64,000 bases of DNA from Halopseudomonas pelagia (lineage in GTDB: Bacteria; Pseudomonadota; Gammaproteobacteria; Pseudomonadales; Pseudomonadaceae): NCBI RefSeq assembly GCF_009497895.1, contig NZ_CP033116.1, positions 1,674,001-1,738,000 on the forward strand, given 5' to 3'. Made by a program: the position numbers and the translations under genes. Below the pieces are notes generated by a model. It was not told the DNA's origin. It ran no database searches and saw only the letters and a program-made list of their open reading frames with translations. Shown in pieces: positions 41,114-51,537 of this stretch. How positions within the stretch are numbered: position 1 is the first letter of the stretch; each line of letters begins with the position of its first letter.

Positions 41114-41800
41114 ATGAGTATTGCCAATTCAATCGGTACCGGCGCCAGCGTGCTGGATCAGTACGGCCGGGACGACAGTCGTGAGGTCCAGGGTGACGAG
41201 ATGGGCAAGGACCAGTTCCTTACGCTGCTGGTCACGCAGCTCAATAACCAGGATCCGCTGGCGCCCCAGGAAAACGGCGAGTTCATTGCCCAACTGGCGC
41301 AATTCAGCACGGTGGAGGGTATTGAAACGCTCAATACCTCAATGGAATCTCTGCTCAGCGGCTATCAGTCGTCTCAAGCCCTGCAAGCCTCCTCATTGGT
41401 AGGGCGCAAGGTCATCGTGCCCACCGACAAGGCAATGGTTGATACCGCCGAGGGCGTCAAGGGCCAGTTGGCTTTGCCCGAGCCCAGCACGAATGTCTAC
41501 GTCAACGTACTCGATGATGAGGGCAGCCTGGTGACGCGCATCAATCTCGGCGCTCAGGATACGGGTATGCACGACTTTATCTGGGACGGTACTGACGCTA
41601 GCGGCAATATCATGCCGCCCGGGCGTTACAAGTTTGAAGCTCAGGCCAGTATCGATGGTGAGAACAAGCAACTGGCGACGTTGTTGCCGGCCAATGTTGA
41701 CAGCGTTTCTCTTGGCAATGGCGCTGGTGGGCAGATGACCCTGAACGTTGCCGGCCTTGGCAGCATTAATTTATCCGACGTGTATTCAATCAGTCAGTAA
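41114..41800 (+). CDS. flgD: Flagellar hook assembly protein FlgD
   Basis: A 228-residue hook cap protein with the signature [19 protein letters not shown] and C-terminal FlgD Ig-like/Tudor domains ([16 protein letters not shown]). It caps the growing hook and is absent from the finished flagellum. ATG 41114 is used, 16 bases after flgC; in-frame upstream codons lie inside flgC. Confidence 0.95.
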   Translation: MSIANSIGTGASVLDQYGRDDSREVQGDEMGKDQFLTLLVTQLNNQDPLAPQENGEFIAQLAQFSTVEGIETLNTSMESLLSGYQSSQALQASSLVGRKVIVPTDKAMVDTAEGVKGQLALPEPSTNVYVNVLDDEGSLVTRINLGAQDTGMHDFIWDGTDASGNIMPPGRYKFEAQASIDGENKQLATLLPANVDSVSLGNGAGGQMTLNVAGLGSINLSDVYSISQ

Positions 41801-41834
41801 CAGCCGTCCAACCGAATCGGCAAGGAGCATTACC

Positions 41835-43280
41835 ATGTCTTTTAATACAGGTTTGAGTGGTATCCGGGCGGCGTCATCCGATCTGAATATCACTGGTAAC
41901 AATATTGCCAACGCAGGCACGGTTGGTTTCAAAGGTTCGCGGGCCGAGTTTGGCGATGTGTATGCGGCATCGATTCTTGGCACTGGCCGTAATGCCGTTG
42001 GTAGCGGTGTGCTACTGAATAATGTGGCGCAGCAGTTTACTCAAGGCAACATCAACTATACCGAAAACAGTCTTGATTTGGCTATCAACGGTAATGGCTT
42101 CTTTGTTACCAGCGACGAGGGTGCGCTGAGCTATACCAGAGCTGGATACTTCGGTACTGATCGTGAAGGTTTCCTCACTAATAACAGCGGAGCTCGGTTG
42201 CAGGGGTTTGGCGTGAATGCCGCTTCTGGGCAGATAAACCAAGGAGTGCAGACCGATTTGCGAGTAGATACTCGCTCGGCTGATCCGCGAGCGACGTCTG
42301 AAATTGATTCGACCATCAATCTGAACTCTTCCAATGTACGTCCAGCTCAGTGGGCGCAGAGTTACGATAATGCTTCCAGCGGCGACCCGGTGTACCAAGA
42401 TGCGTATGATGAAACCATTTTGGCCAATTCGGCGTTACCGGTTCCACTCCCCGACGCAGAAATCGCTATAATTGCAGACACCGCAGGTCGTCTAGCGGCC
42501 GGACGGGCGACCTTCGATCCTACTGACTCGTCAACCTACAACAGCTCCACGTCTGTCAATGTGTTTGATAGCTTGGGTAATCCGCATACGCTGACCAAAT
42601 ATTTTGTAAAGACCGGTGGTAATAATTGGGACATGTATACTCTGATTGACGGTCGTGATGTGGCGACTAACAACCTGCCAAGCCCTGACAAAACCCTTTT
42701 TGATCCACAGCCTGTTGAATTGAGTTTTGATGAAAATGGTCGATTGGAAACTCCGCAGCCTCTTGGTACGCCTGGTAAGGCTATCCAAGGTTGGAATCCG
42801 GTGGATAGTACCGGCCAGCCGACTGGCGCAGATACAGGCGTCGAGTTTGATATCAATCTCACCGGTACCACGCAGTTTGCATCAAGCTTCGCAGTCACCG
42901 CAGTCTCGCAGGACGGCTTTACCACAGGTGAATTGGCAGGGCTGTCTATCGACGAAGAAGGTCTTCTGGTTGCGCGTTATACCAATGGCCAGACTCGGAC
43001 TCAGGGTCAAGTAGTACTCGCCAATTTTGCTAACCAGCAGGGTCTGACTCCGCTTGGTGACACGGCTTGGGCGCAATCTTCCGCCTCCGGTGAGCCGGTT
43101 GTAGGCGCGCCGCAATCAGGTACTTTGGGCGCCATCCAATCGGGCGCGTTGGAGCAGTCCAATGTGGATCTGTCTGAGCAACTGATTAACCTGATTATTG
43201 CTCAGCGTAACTATCAGGCTAACGCCAAGACCATTCAGACCGAAGATGCGGTAACCCAGACCATTATCAATCTGCGGTAA
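41835..43280 (+). CDS. flgE: Flagellar hook protein FlgE
   Basis: A 481-residue hook subunit with the conserved N-terminus ([31 protein letters not shown]) and C-terminus ([29 protein letters not shown]). The middle (about 130-330) is variable and exposed; its DNA is visibly richer in A/T than the ends. AAGGAG precedes ATG 41835. A strong terminator follows. Confidence 0.96.
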   Translation: MSFNTGLSGIRAASSDLNITGNNIANAGTVGFKGSRAEFGDVYAASILGTGRNAVGSGVLLNNVAQQFTQGNINYTENSLDLAINGNGFFVTSDEGALSYTRAGYFGTDREGFLTNNSGARLQGFGVNAASGQINQGVQTDLRVDTRSADPRATSEIDSTINLNSSNVRPAQWAQSYDNASSGDPVYQDAYDETILANSALPVPLPDAEIAIIADTAGRLAAGRATFDPTDSSTYNSSTSVNVFDSLGNPHTLTKYFVKTGGNNWDMYTLIDGRDVATNNLPSPDKTLFDPQPVELSFDENGRLETPQPLGTPGKAIQGWNPVDSTGQPTGADTGVEFDINLTGTTQFASSFAVTAVSQDGFTTGELAGLSIDEEGLLVARYTNGQTRTQGQVVLANFANQQGLTPLGDTAWAQSSASGEPVVGAPQSGTLGAIQSGALEQSNVDLSEQLINLIIAQRNYQANAKTIQTEDAVTQTIINLR

Positions 43281-43310
43281 TCGTCACCGAAGTCTGTCGG
43301 AGCAGATAAA

Positions 43311-43356
43311 GGCGGCAAGACAGCAGGCGAAAGCTTGCCGGTCTTGCCGCTTTTTT
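43311..43356 (+). terminator. Rho-independent terminator after flgE
   Basis: GCGGCAAGAC (43312-43321) pairs with GTCTTGCCGC (43341-43350), followed by six T. It ends the flgBCDE unit. Confidence 0.9.
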
Positions 43357-43411
43357 CTTGGAAAAATTTCAACCCGTTGATATAGAACGCTTAATTCTGT
43401 TCATACGTACA

Positions 43412-43427
43412 TGGCATGAAGTGTGCA
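43412..43427 (+). promoter_or_regulatory. Sigma-54 promoter of flgFGHIJKL
   Basis: TGGCATGAAGTGTGCA has GG at 43413-43414 and GC at 43425-43426 with ten bases between; TGGCA and TGCA elements fit RpoN. It is 56 bases before flgF and just after the flgE terminator. Confidence 0.8.
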
Positions 43428-43483
43428 TTATTCCCTTTGACAACGCCAAAAGCGGCAAATGCTTGGCAGAACGGGAGTAGAGC

Positions 43484-44224
43484 GTGGACAAATCCTTATT
43501 CATTTCCATGAGCGGAGCCAGCCAGAACATGCTGGCGCAACGCGCTCACGCCAATAATCTGGCCAACGTCAGCACCACAGGCTTCCGGCGCGACTTTGAA
43601 CAAGCCCGGTCGATGCCGGTATACGGTGAAAGCCTGCCCACCCGCGCCTACGCCATGACTGAACGGCCGGGTACAGACATGTCTTCGGGTACCTTGCAGG
43701 AGACTGGCCGGGATATGGATCTGGCGGTTGAAGGGGATGGCTGGATTGCGGTTCAGGCGCCGGACGGCACTGAGGCTTATACCCGTGCAGGTAGTCTGAA
43801 TATTGACGCCTTCGGTTTGCTTCGCACTTCCAGTGGCTTGCCGGTGCTCGGCAACGCCGGCCCCATCGCTTTGCCGCCGGCAGACAAGGTCGAAATTGGT
43901 CAGGACGGCACCATCACCATCCGCGCCCTGGGCGAAGCGCCGAATGTGCTGGCGGATGTGGACCGGATCAAGCTGGTCAATCCGGATCCCGCAGCATTGC
44001 GTAAGGGCGAGGACGGCCTGATGCGCGTCGAAGGCGCTCTTGAACAACCCGCCGACGGCGCGGTACGCGTCGCCACTGGCTTTCTGGAAAGCAGCAACGT
44101 CAATGCGGTCGAGGAAATGACCGCGATGTTGTCACTGGCCCGGCAATTCGAGCTGCACATCAAGATGATGCGCACCGCCGAAGAGAACAGCAGCACGACC
44201 AACCGACTTTTGCAGATGAGCTAA
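43484..44224 (+). CDS. flgF: Flagellar basal-body rod protein FlgF
   Basis: A 246-residue rod protein with the N-terminal rod motif (MLAQRAHANNLANVSTTGFRRD) and C-terminal SSNVNAVEEMTAMLSLARQFELH. The start is GTG 43484 with GGGAG upstream. First gene of the flgFGHIJKL unit. Confidence 0.95.
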   Translation: MDKSLFISMSGASQNMLAQRAHANNLANVSTTGFRRDFEQARSMPVYGESLPTRAYAMTERPGTDMSSGTLQETGRDMDLAVEGDGWIAVQAPDGTEAYTRAGSLNIDAFGLLRTSSGLPVLGNAGPIALPPADKVEIGQDGTITIRALGEAPNVLADVDRIKLVNPDPAALRKGEDGLMRVEGALEQPADGAVRVATGFLESSNVNAVEEMTAMLSLARQFELHIKMMRTAEENSSTTNRLLQMS

Positions 44225-44279
44225 CGCTAGTTAGTCCTGATCAGGCGCGTCAGTGAACTGACACGCAAGGAGATACACC

Positions 44280-45065
44280 ATGCACGCAGCACTTTGGGTC
44301 AGCAAGACCGGGTTGTCCGCCCAGGACACCATGCTCACGACCATTTCCAACAACCTGGCCAACGTGGCGACCACAGGTTTCAAGCGCGATCGGCCAGAGT
44401 TTGAGGATCTGTTGTATCAGATCAAACGCCAGCCGGGTGCCCAGAGCACCCAGGACACCCAGCTGCCTTCAGGCTTGCAATTAGGTACCGGTGTGCGCGT
44501 GGCCGGCACGCAGAAGATCTTTACCCAGGGTTCGCTGCAAACGACCGAACAGCCACTGGATCTGGCGGTAAACGGACGCGGCTTTTTCCAGATTCTGATG
44601 CCCGACGGCAATATCGGCTATACCCGTGACGGTAGCTTTCATCTGGATTCTGATGGTCAGATCGTGACCTCCAGCGGCTTCCCGTTGGAGCCTGGCATTG
44701 TGCTGCCGGAAGACACCCAGACCTTCACCGTGGGCGAGGACGGGACCGTCAGCGTCGCGGTATTCGGCGATCCTGCACCGCAGCAGTTGGGTATCGTTCA
44801 GACCGCCGATTTCATAAATCCGGCCGGGTTGCAGTCGATCGGTAACAACCTGTTCCTGGAAACCGCCGCCAGCGGCGCGCCGCAGGCCGGCAATCCGGGT
44901 CAGAACGGCCTGGGTACGGTGCTGCAGAACACGCTGGAGAATTCCAACGTCAGCGTGGTGGAAGAGCTGGTCAATATGATCACCACCCAGCGCGCCTACG
45001 AGATGAATTCCAAGGTTATTTCCACTGCAGATCAAATGCTGCAATACATCAGTCAGAACCTCTGA
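44280..45065 (+). CDS. flgG: Flagellar distal rod protein FlgG
   Basis: A 261-residue rod protein beginning MHAALWVSKTGLSAQDTMLT and ending with NSNVSVVEELVNMITTQRAYEMNSKVI, the classic FlgG ends. AAGGAGA lies nine bases before the ATG. Confidence 0.96.
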   Translation: MHAALWVSKTGLSAQDTMLTTISNNLANVATTGFKRDRPEFEDLLYQIKRQPGAQSTQDTQLPSGLQLGTGVRVAGTQKIFTQGSLQTTEQPLDLAVNGRGFFQILMPDGNIGYTRDGSFHLDSDGQIVTSSGFPLEPGIVLPEDTQTFTVGEDGTVSVAVFGDPAPQQLGIVQTADFINPAGLQSIGNNLFLETAASGAPQAGNPGQNGLGTVLQNTLENSNVSVVEELVNMITTQRAYEMNSKVISTADQMLQYISQNL

Positions 45066-45080
45066 CCGGAGTGATGTGAA

Positions 45081-45758
45081 ATGAAAACGCTGCGTTGCTC
45101 TGTGCTGCTTTGCGTTCTGGCGTTGTTGACCGCGTGCGTTCAGGTGCCCCCGCGTCCTGATGACCCGGCTTACGCGCCGGTGTTGCCGCGCACGCCAATT
45201 CCGCAGGCATTGAATAATGGTGCTATCTACCAGGCCGGCTTTAACCAGAACCTGTTCGATGACCGCAAGGCTCACCGGGTAGGTGACATCATTACCATCA
45301 CGTTGCAGGAGCGCATGGCCGCAAGCAAAAGTGCCGACAATGAGATCAGCAAGAACAGCTCTACGCAGATTGCCAACCCGACCCTGTTCGGTAATGTCGT
45401 CGGTGCCAAGGGCTTGAGTCTGGGCGTCGACATGGGTGGAGAGCGCAGTTTCGCTGGTGACTCTGAAGCCAACCAGACTAATAGTCTGACTGGTTCGATC
45501 ACTGTGACCGTGGCCGAAGTATTGCCCAATGGCATCTTGCGCGTTCGCGGCGAGAAGTGGATTACGCTGAATAATGGTAATGAACTGATCCGTATTTCCG
45601 GCCTGGTACGCAGCGACGACGTGGCTACCGATAACACCGTTCCATCAACCCGTGTAGCCGATGCACGCATCGCTTATTCGGGTACTGGCGCCTTCGCCAA
45701 CGCCAGTCAACCTGGCTGGTTGAGTCAGTTCTTTCTTAGCCCCCTTTGGCCCTTCTAG
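45081..45758 (+). CDS. flgH: Flagellar L-ring lipoprotein FlgH
   Basis: A 225-residue lipoprotein with lipobox LLTAC (acylated Cys19) and FlgH motifs [19 protein letters not shown] and [24 protein letters not shown]. It forms the outer-membrane L ring. It ends 11 bases before the start chosen for flgI. Confidence 0.95.
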   Translation: MKTLRCSVLLCVLALLTACVQVPPRPDDPAYAPVLPRTPIPQALNNGAIYQAGFNQNLFDDRKAHRVGDIITITLQERMAASKSADNEISKNSSTQIANPTLFGNVVGAKGLSLGVDMGGERSFAGDSEANQTNSLTGSITVTVAEVLPNGILRVRGEKWITLNNGNELIRISGLVRSDDVATDNTVPSTRVADARIAYSGTGAFANASQPGWLSQFFLSPLWPF

Positions 45759-45769
45759 GAGTTATGAGC

Positions 45770-46870
45770 ATGCGAAGCTTGCTGTTATGCCTGTGCGTTC
45801 TGCTCATCAGCCCCCTGGCCCAGGCCGAGCGGTTAAAGGACATCGCCAGTATTGCCGGCGTGCGGACCAACCAATTGATCGGCTACGGCCTGGTCGTCGG
45901 CCTGGATGGCTCGGGTGACCAGACCAGCCAGACGCCTTTTACCGTACAAACCTTTAACAACATGTTGACCCAGTTCGGTATCACCGTGCCGCCAGGTACG
46001 CGTATCCAGATGCGCAACGTGGCAGCGGTCGCTATTCATGCTGATCTGCCGCCCTTTGCCCGGCCGGGTCAGAACATCGACATTACCGTCTCCTCAATTG
46101 GTAACTCGAAAAGCCTGCGCGGCGGTAGTCTGTTGATGACCCCCCTTAAAGGTATCGATGGTGAAATTTACGCGATTGCCCAAGGCAACCTGGTAGTCGG
46201 TGGCTTTGGTGCTGAAGGTGCCGACGGCTCACGAATCACCGTCAATGTGCCGAGTGTCGGGCGCATTCCTGGTGGCGCTACGGTCGAGCGGGCAGTAGAG
46301 AGCCCGTTTGCTACCGGCAGCCATCTGGTATTCAACCTGAACCGTCCGGATTTCACTACCGCCAAGCGAGTAGTGGACCAGATCAACAACACCTTCGGCC
46401 CGGATGTGGCGCAGGCTCAGGATGGCGGTTCGATCAGCGTGCGCGCGCCGCTGGACCCCAACCAGCGGGTTGATTACATGTCGATGGTCGAGAACCTGCA
46501 GATCGAGCAGGGCAACGCTGCCGCTAAGGTGATCATCAACTCGCGTACCGGCACCATCGTGATTGGTCAGGATGTACGCGTCCAGCCTGCGGCGGTAACC
46601 CACGGCGGCCTGACGGTGACTATTTCCGAAAATATTCAGGTCAATCAGCCCAACGCACCCTTTACCGACGGTGTGACCACTATTACGCCCAGCTCACAGA
46701 TCAATATTGAAGAAGGTGACAGCCGGATGTTCGTTTTCAATCCAGGTGTGTCGCTGGATGAGATCGTGCGTGCGGTCAACCAGGTGGGTGCTGCGCCCGG
46801 CGATCTGATGGCGATTCTTGAAGCATTGAAACAGGCCGGTGCGTTGAATGCCGACCTGGTTGTGATCTGA
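45770..46870 (+). CDS. flgI: Flagellar P-ring protein FlgI
   Basis: A 366-residue periplasmic protein with a signal peptide (about 1-20, ending AQA) and the highly conserved [31 protein letters not shown] start of the mature chain. AGGAG at 45757-45761 is eight bases before ATG 45770 but only two before ATG 45764, so 45770 is preferred. It forms the P ring with help from FlgA. Confidence 0.95.
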   Translation: MRSLLLCLCVLLISPLAQAERLKDIASIAGVRTNQLIGYGLVVGLDGSGDQTSQTPFTVQTFNNMLTQFGITVPPGTRIQMRNVAAVAIHADLPPFARPGQNIDITVSSIGNSKSLRGGSLLMTPLKGIDGEIYAIAQGNLVVGGFGAEGADGSRITVNVPSVGRIPGGATVERAVESPFATGSHLVFNLNRPDFTTAKRVVDQINNTFGPDVAQAQDGGSISVRAPLDPNQRVDYMSMVENLQIEQGNAAAKVIINSRTGTIVIGQDVRVQPAAVTHGGLTVTISENIQVNQPNAPFTDGVTTITPSSQINIEEGDSRMFVFNPGVSLDEIVRAVNQVGAAPGDLMAILEALKQAGALNADLVVI

Positions 46871-46884
46871 GCGAGGAACCGATC

Positions 46885-48102
46885 ATGAGCCCGAACAGCG
46901 TCAGCTATACCGACCTCAACTCGATGAACGAGATGAAGGTCGGCTCAAAAGCCAACAGCCCGGACAACATCAAACGTGTTGCCGAGCAGTTCGAATCGCT
47001 GTTCATGAACATGATGATCAAGAGCATGCGTGATGCGAATGCGGTATTTGCCGAAGGCAATCCGTTGAACACGCCGCAGACCCGCTTCTATCAGGACATG
47101 CATGACAATCAGATGTCGGTTCACCTGGCGGAAAAGCAAGGGGTCGGCCTGGCCGACGTGATGATGCGTCAGCTCTCCCCACAGACTGGCGCTGCACCAG
47201 CTGCGACCACCTTGGACCGGGCGCCGGCGGCCTCTCCCGCTTCGGACGCACGTGCTGCGGCGCCCGCTTCCGCTGGCGCCGATCATTCAGCGCTGCTGGC
47301 GCGCCGGCGCCTGGCCTTTTCATTGGGGCATAGTGGCATGCAGGCAGCTCAGCTGAGCGCTCAGGTGGCCAGCGCTGCTGCGAGTGGCAAATCTGAAGTT
47401 GCTGATACCTGGCAACCACTTCGCGGCCTGCAGTCCAGCGCACGGCAACATCCTGCGACCGCAGAAGTGCGTCAGTATGCTGCCGTGAGTAATTCTGCGT
47501 CAGTAGGCCCGTCGCGCTTCAACAGCCCGGCGGAATTTGTCAGCACCATGCTGCCAATGGCGGAGAAGGCCGCAGAGCGTCTGGGTGTTGATCCACATTA
47601 TCTGGTCGCCCAGGCCGCATTGGAAACCGGTTGGGGCAAGTCCATCATCAAGCAGGCAGATGGCAGTACCAGCCACAACCTTTTTGGTATCAAGTCCCAC
47701 GGGGGCTGGCAGGGTGAGTCGGCCAATGTAGTGACCCACGAATATCGCAATGGGGTGAAGGCTCAGGAGCGCGCTGATTTCCGTAGTTACGCCTCCTTCG
47801 AGCAGAGCTTCGATGATTATGTCGATTTTCTGCACGACAACGGCCGTTACCAGCAGGCACTGACCACCACAGCGAACCCGGACAGCTTCTTCCGCGAGTT
47901 GCAACAGGCCGGTTATGCCACAGACCCGCAATATGCCAATAAAGTGTCGCAGATCGCCCGCAAGCTGATCAGTCAGCAGCAGGTGGCAGATACTTCGTCA
48001 GCGGCTGCTTCGGCGGGCGACTTAGCGCTCCTTGGCAATGAGGCGGCAGGTAACCCGGTGGCCGACCTGGCTGATAATCTTACTAGTCAGGGCAGGGTCT
48101 AA
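46885..48102 (+). CDS. flgJ: Flagellar rod-cap and peptidoglycan hydrolase FlgJ
   Basis: A 405-residue two-domain FlgJ: N-terminal rod-binding domain (about 25-95, AEQFESLFMNMMIKSMRDAN) and C-terminal glucosaminidase domain (about 215-375) with catalytic Glu in VAQAALETGWGKS. A long Ala/Ser-rich linker (about 100-210) joins them and accounts for the larger size than E. coli FlgJ (313). It caps the rod and opens the murein for it. Confidence 0.94.
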   Translation: MSPNSVSYTDLNSMNEMKVGSKANSPDNIKRVAEQFESLFMNMMIKSMRDANAVFAEGNPLNTPQTRFYQDMHDNQMSVHLAEKQGVGLADVMMRQLSPQTGAAPAATTLDRAPAASPASDARAAAPASAGADHSALLARRRLAFSLGHSGMQAAQLSAQVASAAASGKSEVADTWQPLRGLQSSARQHPATAEVRQYAAVSNSASVGPSRFNSPAEFVSTMLPMAEKAAERLGVDPHYLVAQAALETGWGKSIIKQADGSTSHNLFGIKSHGGWQGESANVVTHEYRNGVKAQERADFRSYASFEQSFDDYVDFLHDNGRYQQALTTTANPDSFFRELQQAGYATDPQYANKVSQIARKLISQQQVADTSSAAASAGDLALLGNEAAGNPVADLADNLTSQGRV

Positions 48103-48104
48103 GC

Positions 48105-50165
48105 ATGGCTGATCTGTTCAACATCGGGCTTAGTGGTCTGCGCGCCAGCCAGACAAATCTGTCGGTCACAGGGCAGAACATTACCAACGTCAATACTCCC
48201 GGCTACAGCCGCCAGACGGCTGTTCAGTCTGCCCGCGAGCCGTCGTTCAGCGGTGTAGGTTATATTGGCAATGGCACCAATATCACAGACGTCAACCGGA
48301 TCTATAACGAATTCTTGACCAGTCAGGTGCGTACCAGTACGTCGATTAATTCCGAAGTGACCGCGTTTCAGACGCAGATGGAAGAGATCAATACGCTGCT
48401 CTCGAGTACTGCGACTGGGATCACCCCCGGCCTGCAGAATTTTTTTGACGCGCTGCAGACCTCAATCGAAGACCCCGCCAGTCTGGCGGGGCGCCAATTG
48501 TTCCTCTCGGAAGCCGAGGGCTTGGCGTCACGCTTTAATACCGTGCACGAGCGGCTTTCTACCCAGACCAAGTTTATCGGCGAGCAGATGGGTACGCTGG
48601 CCAATCAGGTGAGCCGCTTGTCTACGTCGATTGCGGGCTATAACGACGCTATTGAAAAAGCGGCGGCCAACGGCGCGCAACCCAACGATCTGCTTGATGC
48701 TCGGGATGAGGCTGTTCGCCAACTCAGCGAGATGATCGGCGTTACGGTGGTCAAACAGGATAACAACAGCATCAATGTCTTTATCGGCTCTGGCCAACCG
48801 TTGGTTGTCGGAAAAGACGCCTCCTCGCTCACAGCAGAGGCGGGTGGCACTGATCCTGAACGCACTGAACTGTTTCTGGTTAGTGGTGGCAGCAAGCAGG
48901 AAATTACCAGCCTGGTCAGTGGTGGAGAGCTGGGCGGCCTGGTGCGCTATCGGCGCGATGTGCTGGATCAGGCGATGAATTCGGTGGGGCGATTGGCGCT
49001 TTCGATTGCCAGTGAGGTAAATGATCAGTTGGCCAAGGGTCTTGATCTGAACGGGAAGGCGGGCGGACTGCTGTTCCAGGATATCAATAGCGATGCACAG
49101 GTCGAATCGCGCAGTACAGGGCGGCCCACCAATAGCTCAGTTCTAGATCCCGTGGACCCAGATAAGCTTGTTCAAGCAAAACTCGATATCGACATTACCG
49201 ACACGTCTCAGTTGACCACCTCCGATTACGAAGTGGTGTTTAGTAGCGGTACTGAATTTAGTGTGCGTCGCTTATCTGATAATAAAATTTTCGAGTCTCT
49301 ATCGCTACCTGAAAACCCGCCGGATCCGTCTGTACCGCCACCAGTAGTAGACGGGTTTAGCATAGTTTTAAGTGACCCTGATATTAAACCTGGAAACGGT
49401 GACCGATTCCTGCTGACGCCGACTCGCAGCGGAGCAGGTGCGATGGAGGCGGTTATGAATCAGCCACAGGAACTGGGTTTTGCCGCGCCCGCAGTGGCAG
49501 ACGCCAGCCTGAATAATCGAGGCAATGCCAAGGTTAGTCAGCCCGTTTTGACGGCCGGGCCTGAGCCTTTGGTGCCTGCGGATATGGCCGCGTTTATGCC
49601 GATCACCATAACGTATGTTCCAGACCCCGGTAATCCAAATACCTTACAGCCAGTGTTTACCAGCGCTGGTGGCGAGTTTTCGCCAGCGCCAGTCGTAAGT
49701 AACAATAAACTGAGCTGGAGCGTCAATCGGACAGTTAACCCTGGAGATCCCGTCTATACATACAGTTTTAGCATGGAGATGACAGGTAAGCCCCTCGAGG
49801 GCGATGTCTTTACAGTCGACTTCAATGAAGGCAAGTCTGATAACCGCAATGCATTGATTCTATCCGACTTGCAAACGGACGCCGTATTAGGGAAGGCAGA
49901 CGAGGCTGTTGGGTATTCGTTTTCCGACGGCTATGGTGAACTGGTGCAACAGGTCGCTACCCATACTGCCCAAGCCCGTTCAGACAGTGAAGCCAGCGGC
50001 GCGGTACTCAAACAGACCCAGAACAATCGCGATTCGGTTTCGGCGGTAAACCTGGACGAAGAGGCGGCCAACCTGATCAAGTTTGAACAGTATTACAATG
50101 CGTCGGCTCAGGTAATTCAGATTGCACGCTCGGTATTCGATACACTCATAAACAGTATTCGCTGA
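48105..50165 (+). CDS. flgK: Hook-filament junction protein FlgK (HAP1)
   Basis: A 686-residue HAP1 with conserved N-terminus (LFNIGLSGLRASQTNLSVTGQNITNVNTPGYSRQ) and C-terminus (VNLDEEAANLIKFEQYYNASAQVIQ). It begins two bases after flgJ. The middle (about 340-610) includes a Pro-rich stretch (PENPPDPSVPPP) and is encoded by A/T-richer DNA, pointing to a variable outer domain. It is longer than the E. coli protein (547) by this domain. Confidence 0.95.
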   Translation: MADLFNIGLSGLRASQTNLSVTGQNITNVNTPGYSRQTAVQSAREPSFSGVGYIGNGTNITDVNRIYNEFLTSQVRTSTSINSEVTAFQTQMEEINTLLSSTATGITPGLQNFFDALQTSIEDPASLAGRQLFLSEAEGLASRFNTVHERLSTQTKFIGEQMGTLANQVSRLSTSIAGYNDAIEKAAANGAQPNDLLDARDEAVRQLSEMIGVTVVKQDNNSINVFIGSGQPLVVGKDASSLTAEAGGTDPERTELFLVSGGSKQEITSLVSGGELGGLVRYRRDVLDQAMNSVGRLALSIASEVNDQLAKGLDLNGKAGGLLFQDINSDAQVESRSTGRPTNSSVLDPVDPDKLVQAKLDIDITDTSQLTTSDYEVVFSSGTEFSVRRLSDNKIFESLSLPENPPDPSVPPPVVDGFSIVLSDPDIKPGNGDRFLLTPTRSGAGAMEAVMNQPQELGFAAPAVADASLNNRGNAKVSQPVLTAGPEPLVPADMAAFMPITITYVPDPGNPNTLQPVFTSAGGEFSPAPVVSNNKLSWSVNRTVNPGDPVYTYSFSMEMTGKPLEGDVFTVDFNEGKSDNRNALILSDLQTDAVLGKADEAVGYSFSDGYGELVQQVATHTAQARSDSEASGAVLKQTQNNRDSVSAVNLDEEAANLIKFEQYYNASAQVIQIARSVFDTLINSIR

Positions 50166-50178
50166 CAGGTAAACGGCC

Positions 50179-51528
50179 ATGCGTATCTCGACGATTCAGG
50201 CTTTCAATATCGGCGTTCAGGGCGTGCAGGATAACTACTCCAAGGTTACCCGTACGCAAGAGCAGGTCAGCTCCGGCAAGCGCATACTTTCGCCTGCGGA
50301 TGACCCTGTCGCCAGTGTGCGACTGCTGCAGTTGGGGCAGCAGGCCAATAAGCTGGATCAGTACGATGCCAATCTGAAAGCAGCGACAAATAGCCTGACT
50401 CAGGAAGAGGCGACCATCAACTCGATCAACAACGTTTTGCAGCGGGTGCGAGAGATCGCGCTGCAGGCGGGTAATGGCGCGCTTGATCAAGATGCTCGCG
50501 AAGCGTTGGGGCAGGAGCTTGTGGAACGCGAGGAAGAGTTGTTGGGGTTGTTCAATAGTCAGAATGCCCGTGGTGAATATCTGTTTGGCGGTTTTCAGAG
50601 CCAGACCCAGCCCTTTGTAAAAGGACCGGACGGCGGTTACACCTATGTAGGTGACGAGGGGCAGCGCTCGATTGATATTGCCGGTTCTAAGCAGGTTGCA
50701 ATAAATGATAACGGGAAAAAACTTTTCGAAGATGTCTTAAATGTGAATCGGGTGGTTACGCAAGAGTATTCCGTGGCCCCTAATAATCCCAATAAAGTGC
50801 GTATTTCGTTAGGTGTGGTAGAGGACAAGGCCAAATACGACAGCTCAGCTACCACCATCCCCCCTGATCCAGCCAATCTCCCCGAGTCAAAAGAAGGGAT
50901 ATTTTATCAATCCGATAGCGTGTCCATAGAGATCGGCGAAGATGGCGAGTATACGATTTTCGACGGACCCTCTGTTGTTCCCCTGGATCCCGAGAATCCA
51001 CCTGTGGGACGAACGCCATTGGCCAGTGGGACCATAGTTGCCAACGATGATCAGAGTTATCAAATACGCTTTGGCGGAGTAGTGGTTACGCTTGATGGCG
51101 AGTTGACTGAAGGTGACCAGTTTCAAATCACCCGTGGAGCAGCTGACGGCGGGGAGTTAGTCCAAGAAAAACGCAGCATCCTCCAGACCGTGGCCGAGCT
51201 ACGAAATGCCCTGGAAACTACAGACGATAGCAGAGAGGGCAAGCTGGACCGGCGTGACCAGTTGGCTATTGCCGTACAGAACCTGGATAACGGCATGAAC
51301 CAAGTGCTCAGCGTGCAGACCAGCATTGGCGCTCGACTTAATGTGATTGAGTCAACGCAAGATGAAAATTCCGAGGTCAAGCTTATTAACCAAGGGATGA
51401 CGGCGGAGCTCGCCGAACTCGATTATGCCGAGGCGCTGAGTCGTCTCAGCTTCGAAACGGTGGTACTGCAGGCGGCGCAGCAGAGCTTCGTCAAGGTCAG
51501 TGGTCTCAGCCTGTTTAACCTCCTTTGA
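50179..51528 (+). CDS. flgL: Hook-filament junction protein FlgL (HAP3)
   Basis: A 449-residue flagellin-like protein with MRISTIQAFNIGVQGVQDNYSKV at the N-terminus and a C-terminal flagellin-type helix (LDYAEALSRLSFETVVLQAAQQSF). The centre (about 170-300) has Pro-rich loops (IPPDPANLPE; PLDPENPPVG) and A/T-rich codons as in FlgK. It is the last gene of the flagellar unit here; its stop is nine bases from that of the convergent cueR, with no terminator seen. Confidence 0.95.
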   Translation: MRISTIQAFNIGVQGVQDNYSKVTRTQEQVSSGKRILSPADDPVASVRLLQLGQQANKLDQYDANLKAATNSLTQEEATINSINNVLQRVREIALQAGNGALDQDAREALGQELVEREEELLGLFNSQNARGEYLFGGFQSQTQPFVKGPDGGYTYVGDEGQRSIDIAGSKQVAINDNGKKLFEDVLNVNRVVTQEYSVAPNNPNKVRISLGVVEDKAKYDSSATTIPPDPANLPESKEGIFYQSDSVSIEIGEDGEYTIFDGPSVVPLDPENPPVGRTPLASGTIVANDDQSYQIRFGGVVVTLDGELTEGDQFQITRGAADGGELVQEKRSILQTVAELRNALETTDDSREGKLDRRDQLAIAVQNLDNGMNQVLSVQTSIGARLNVIESTQDENSEVKLINQGMTAELAELDYAEALSRLSFETVVLQAAQQSFVKVSGLSLFNLL

Positions 51529-51537
51529 GCCGTGTTT

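Noticed and set aside
40237..45065. Repeated N- and C-terminal sequences among flgB, flgC, flgE, flgF and flgG
   Set aside because: These are the known paralogous rod/hook motifs, not a recent duplication or mobile repeat.
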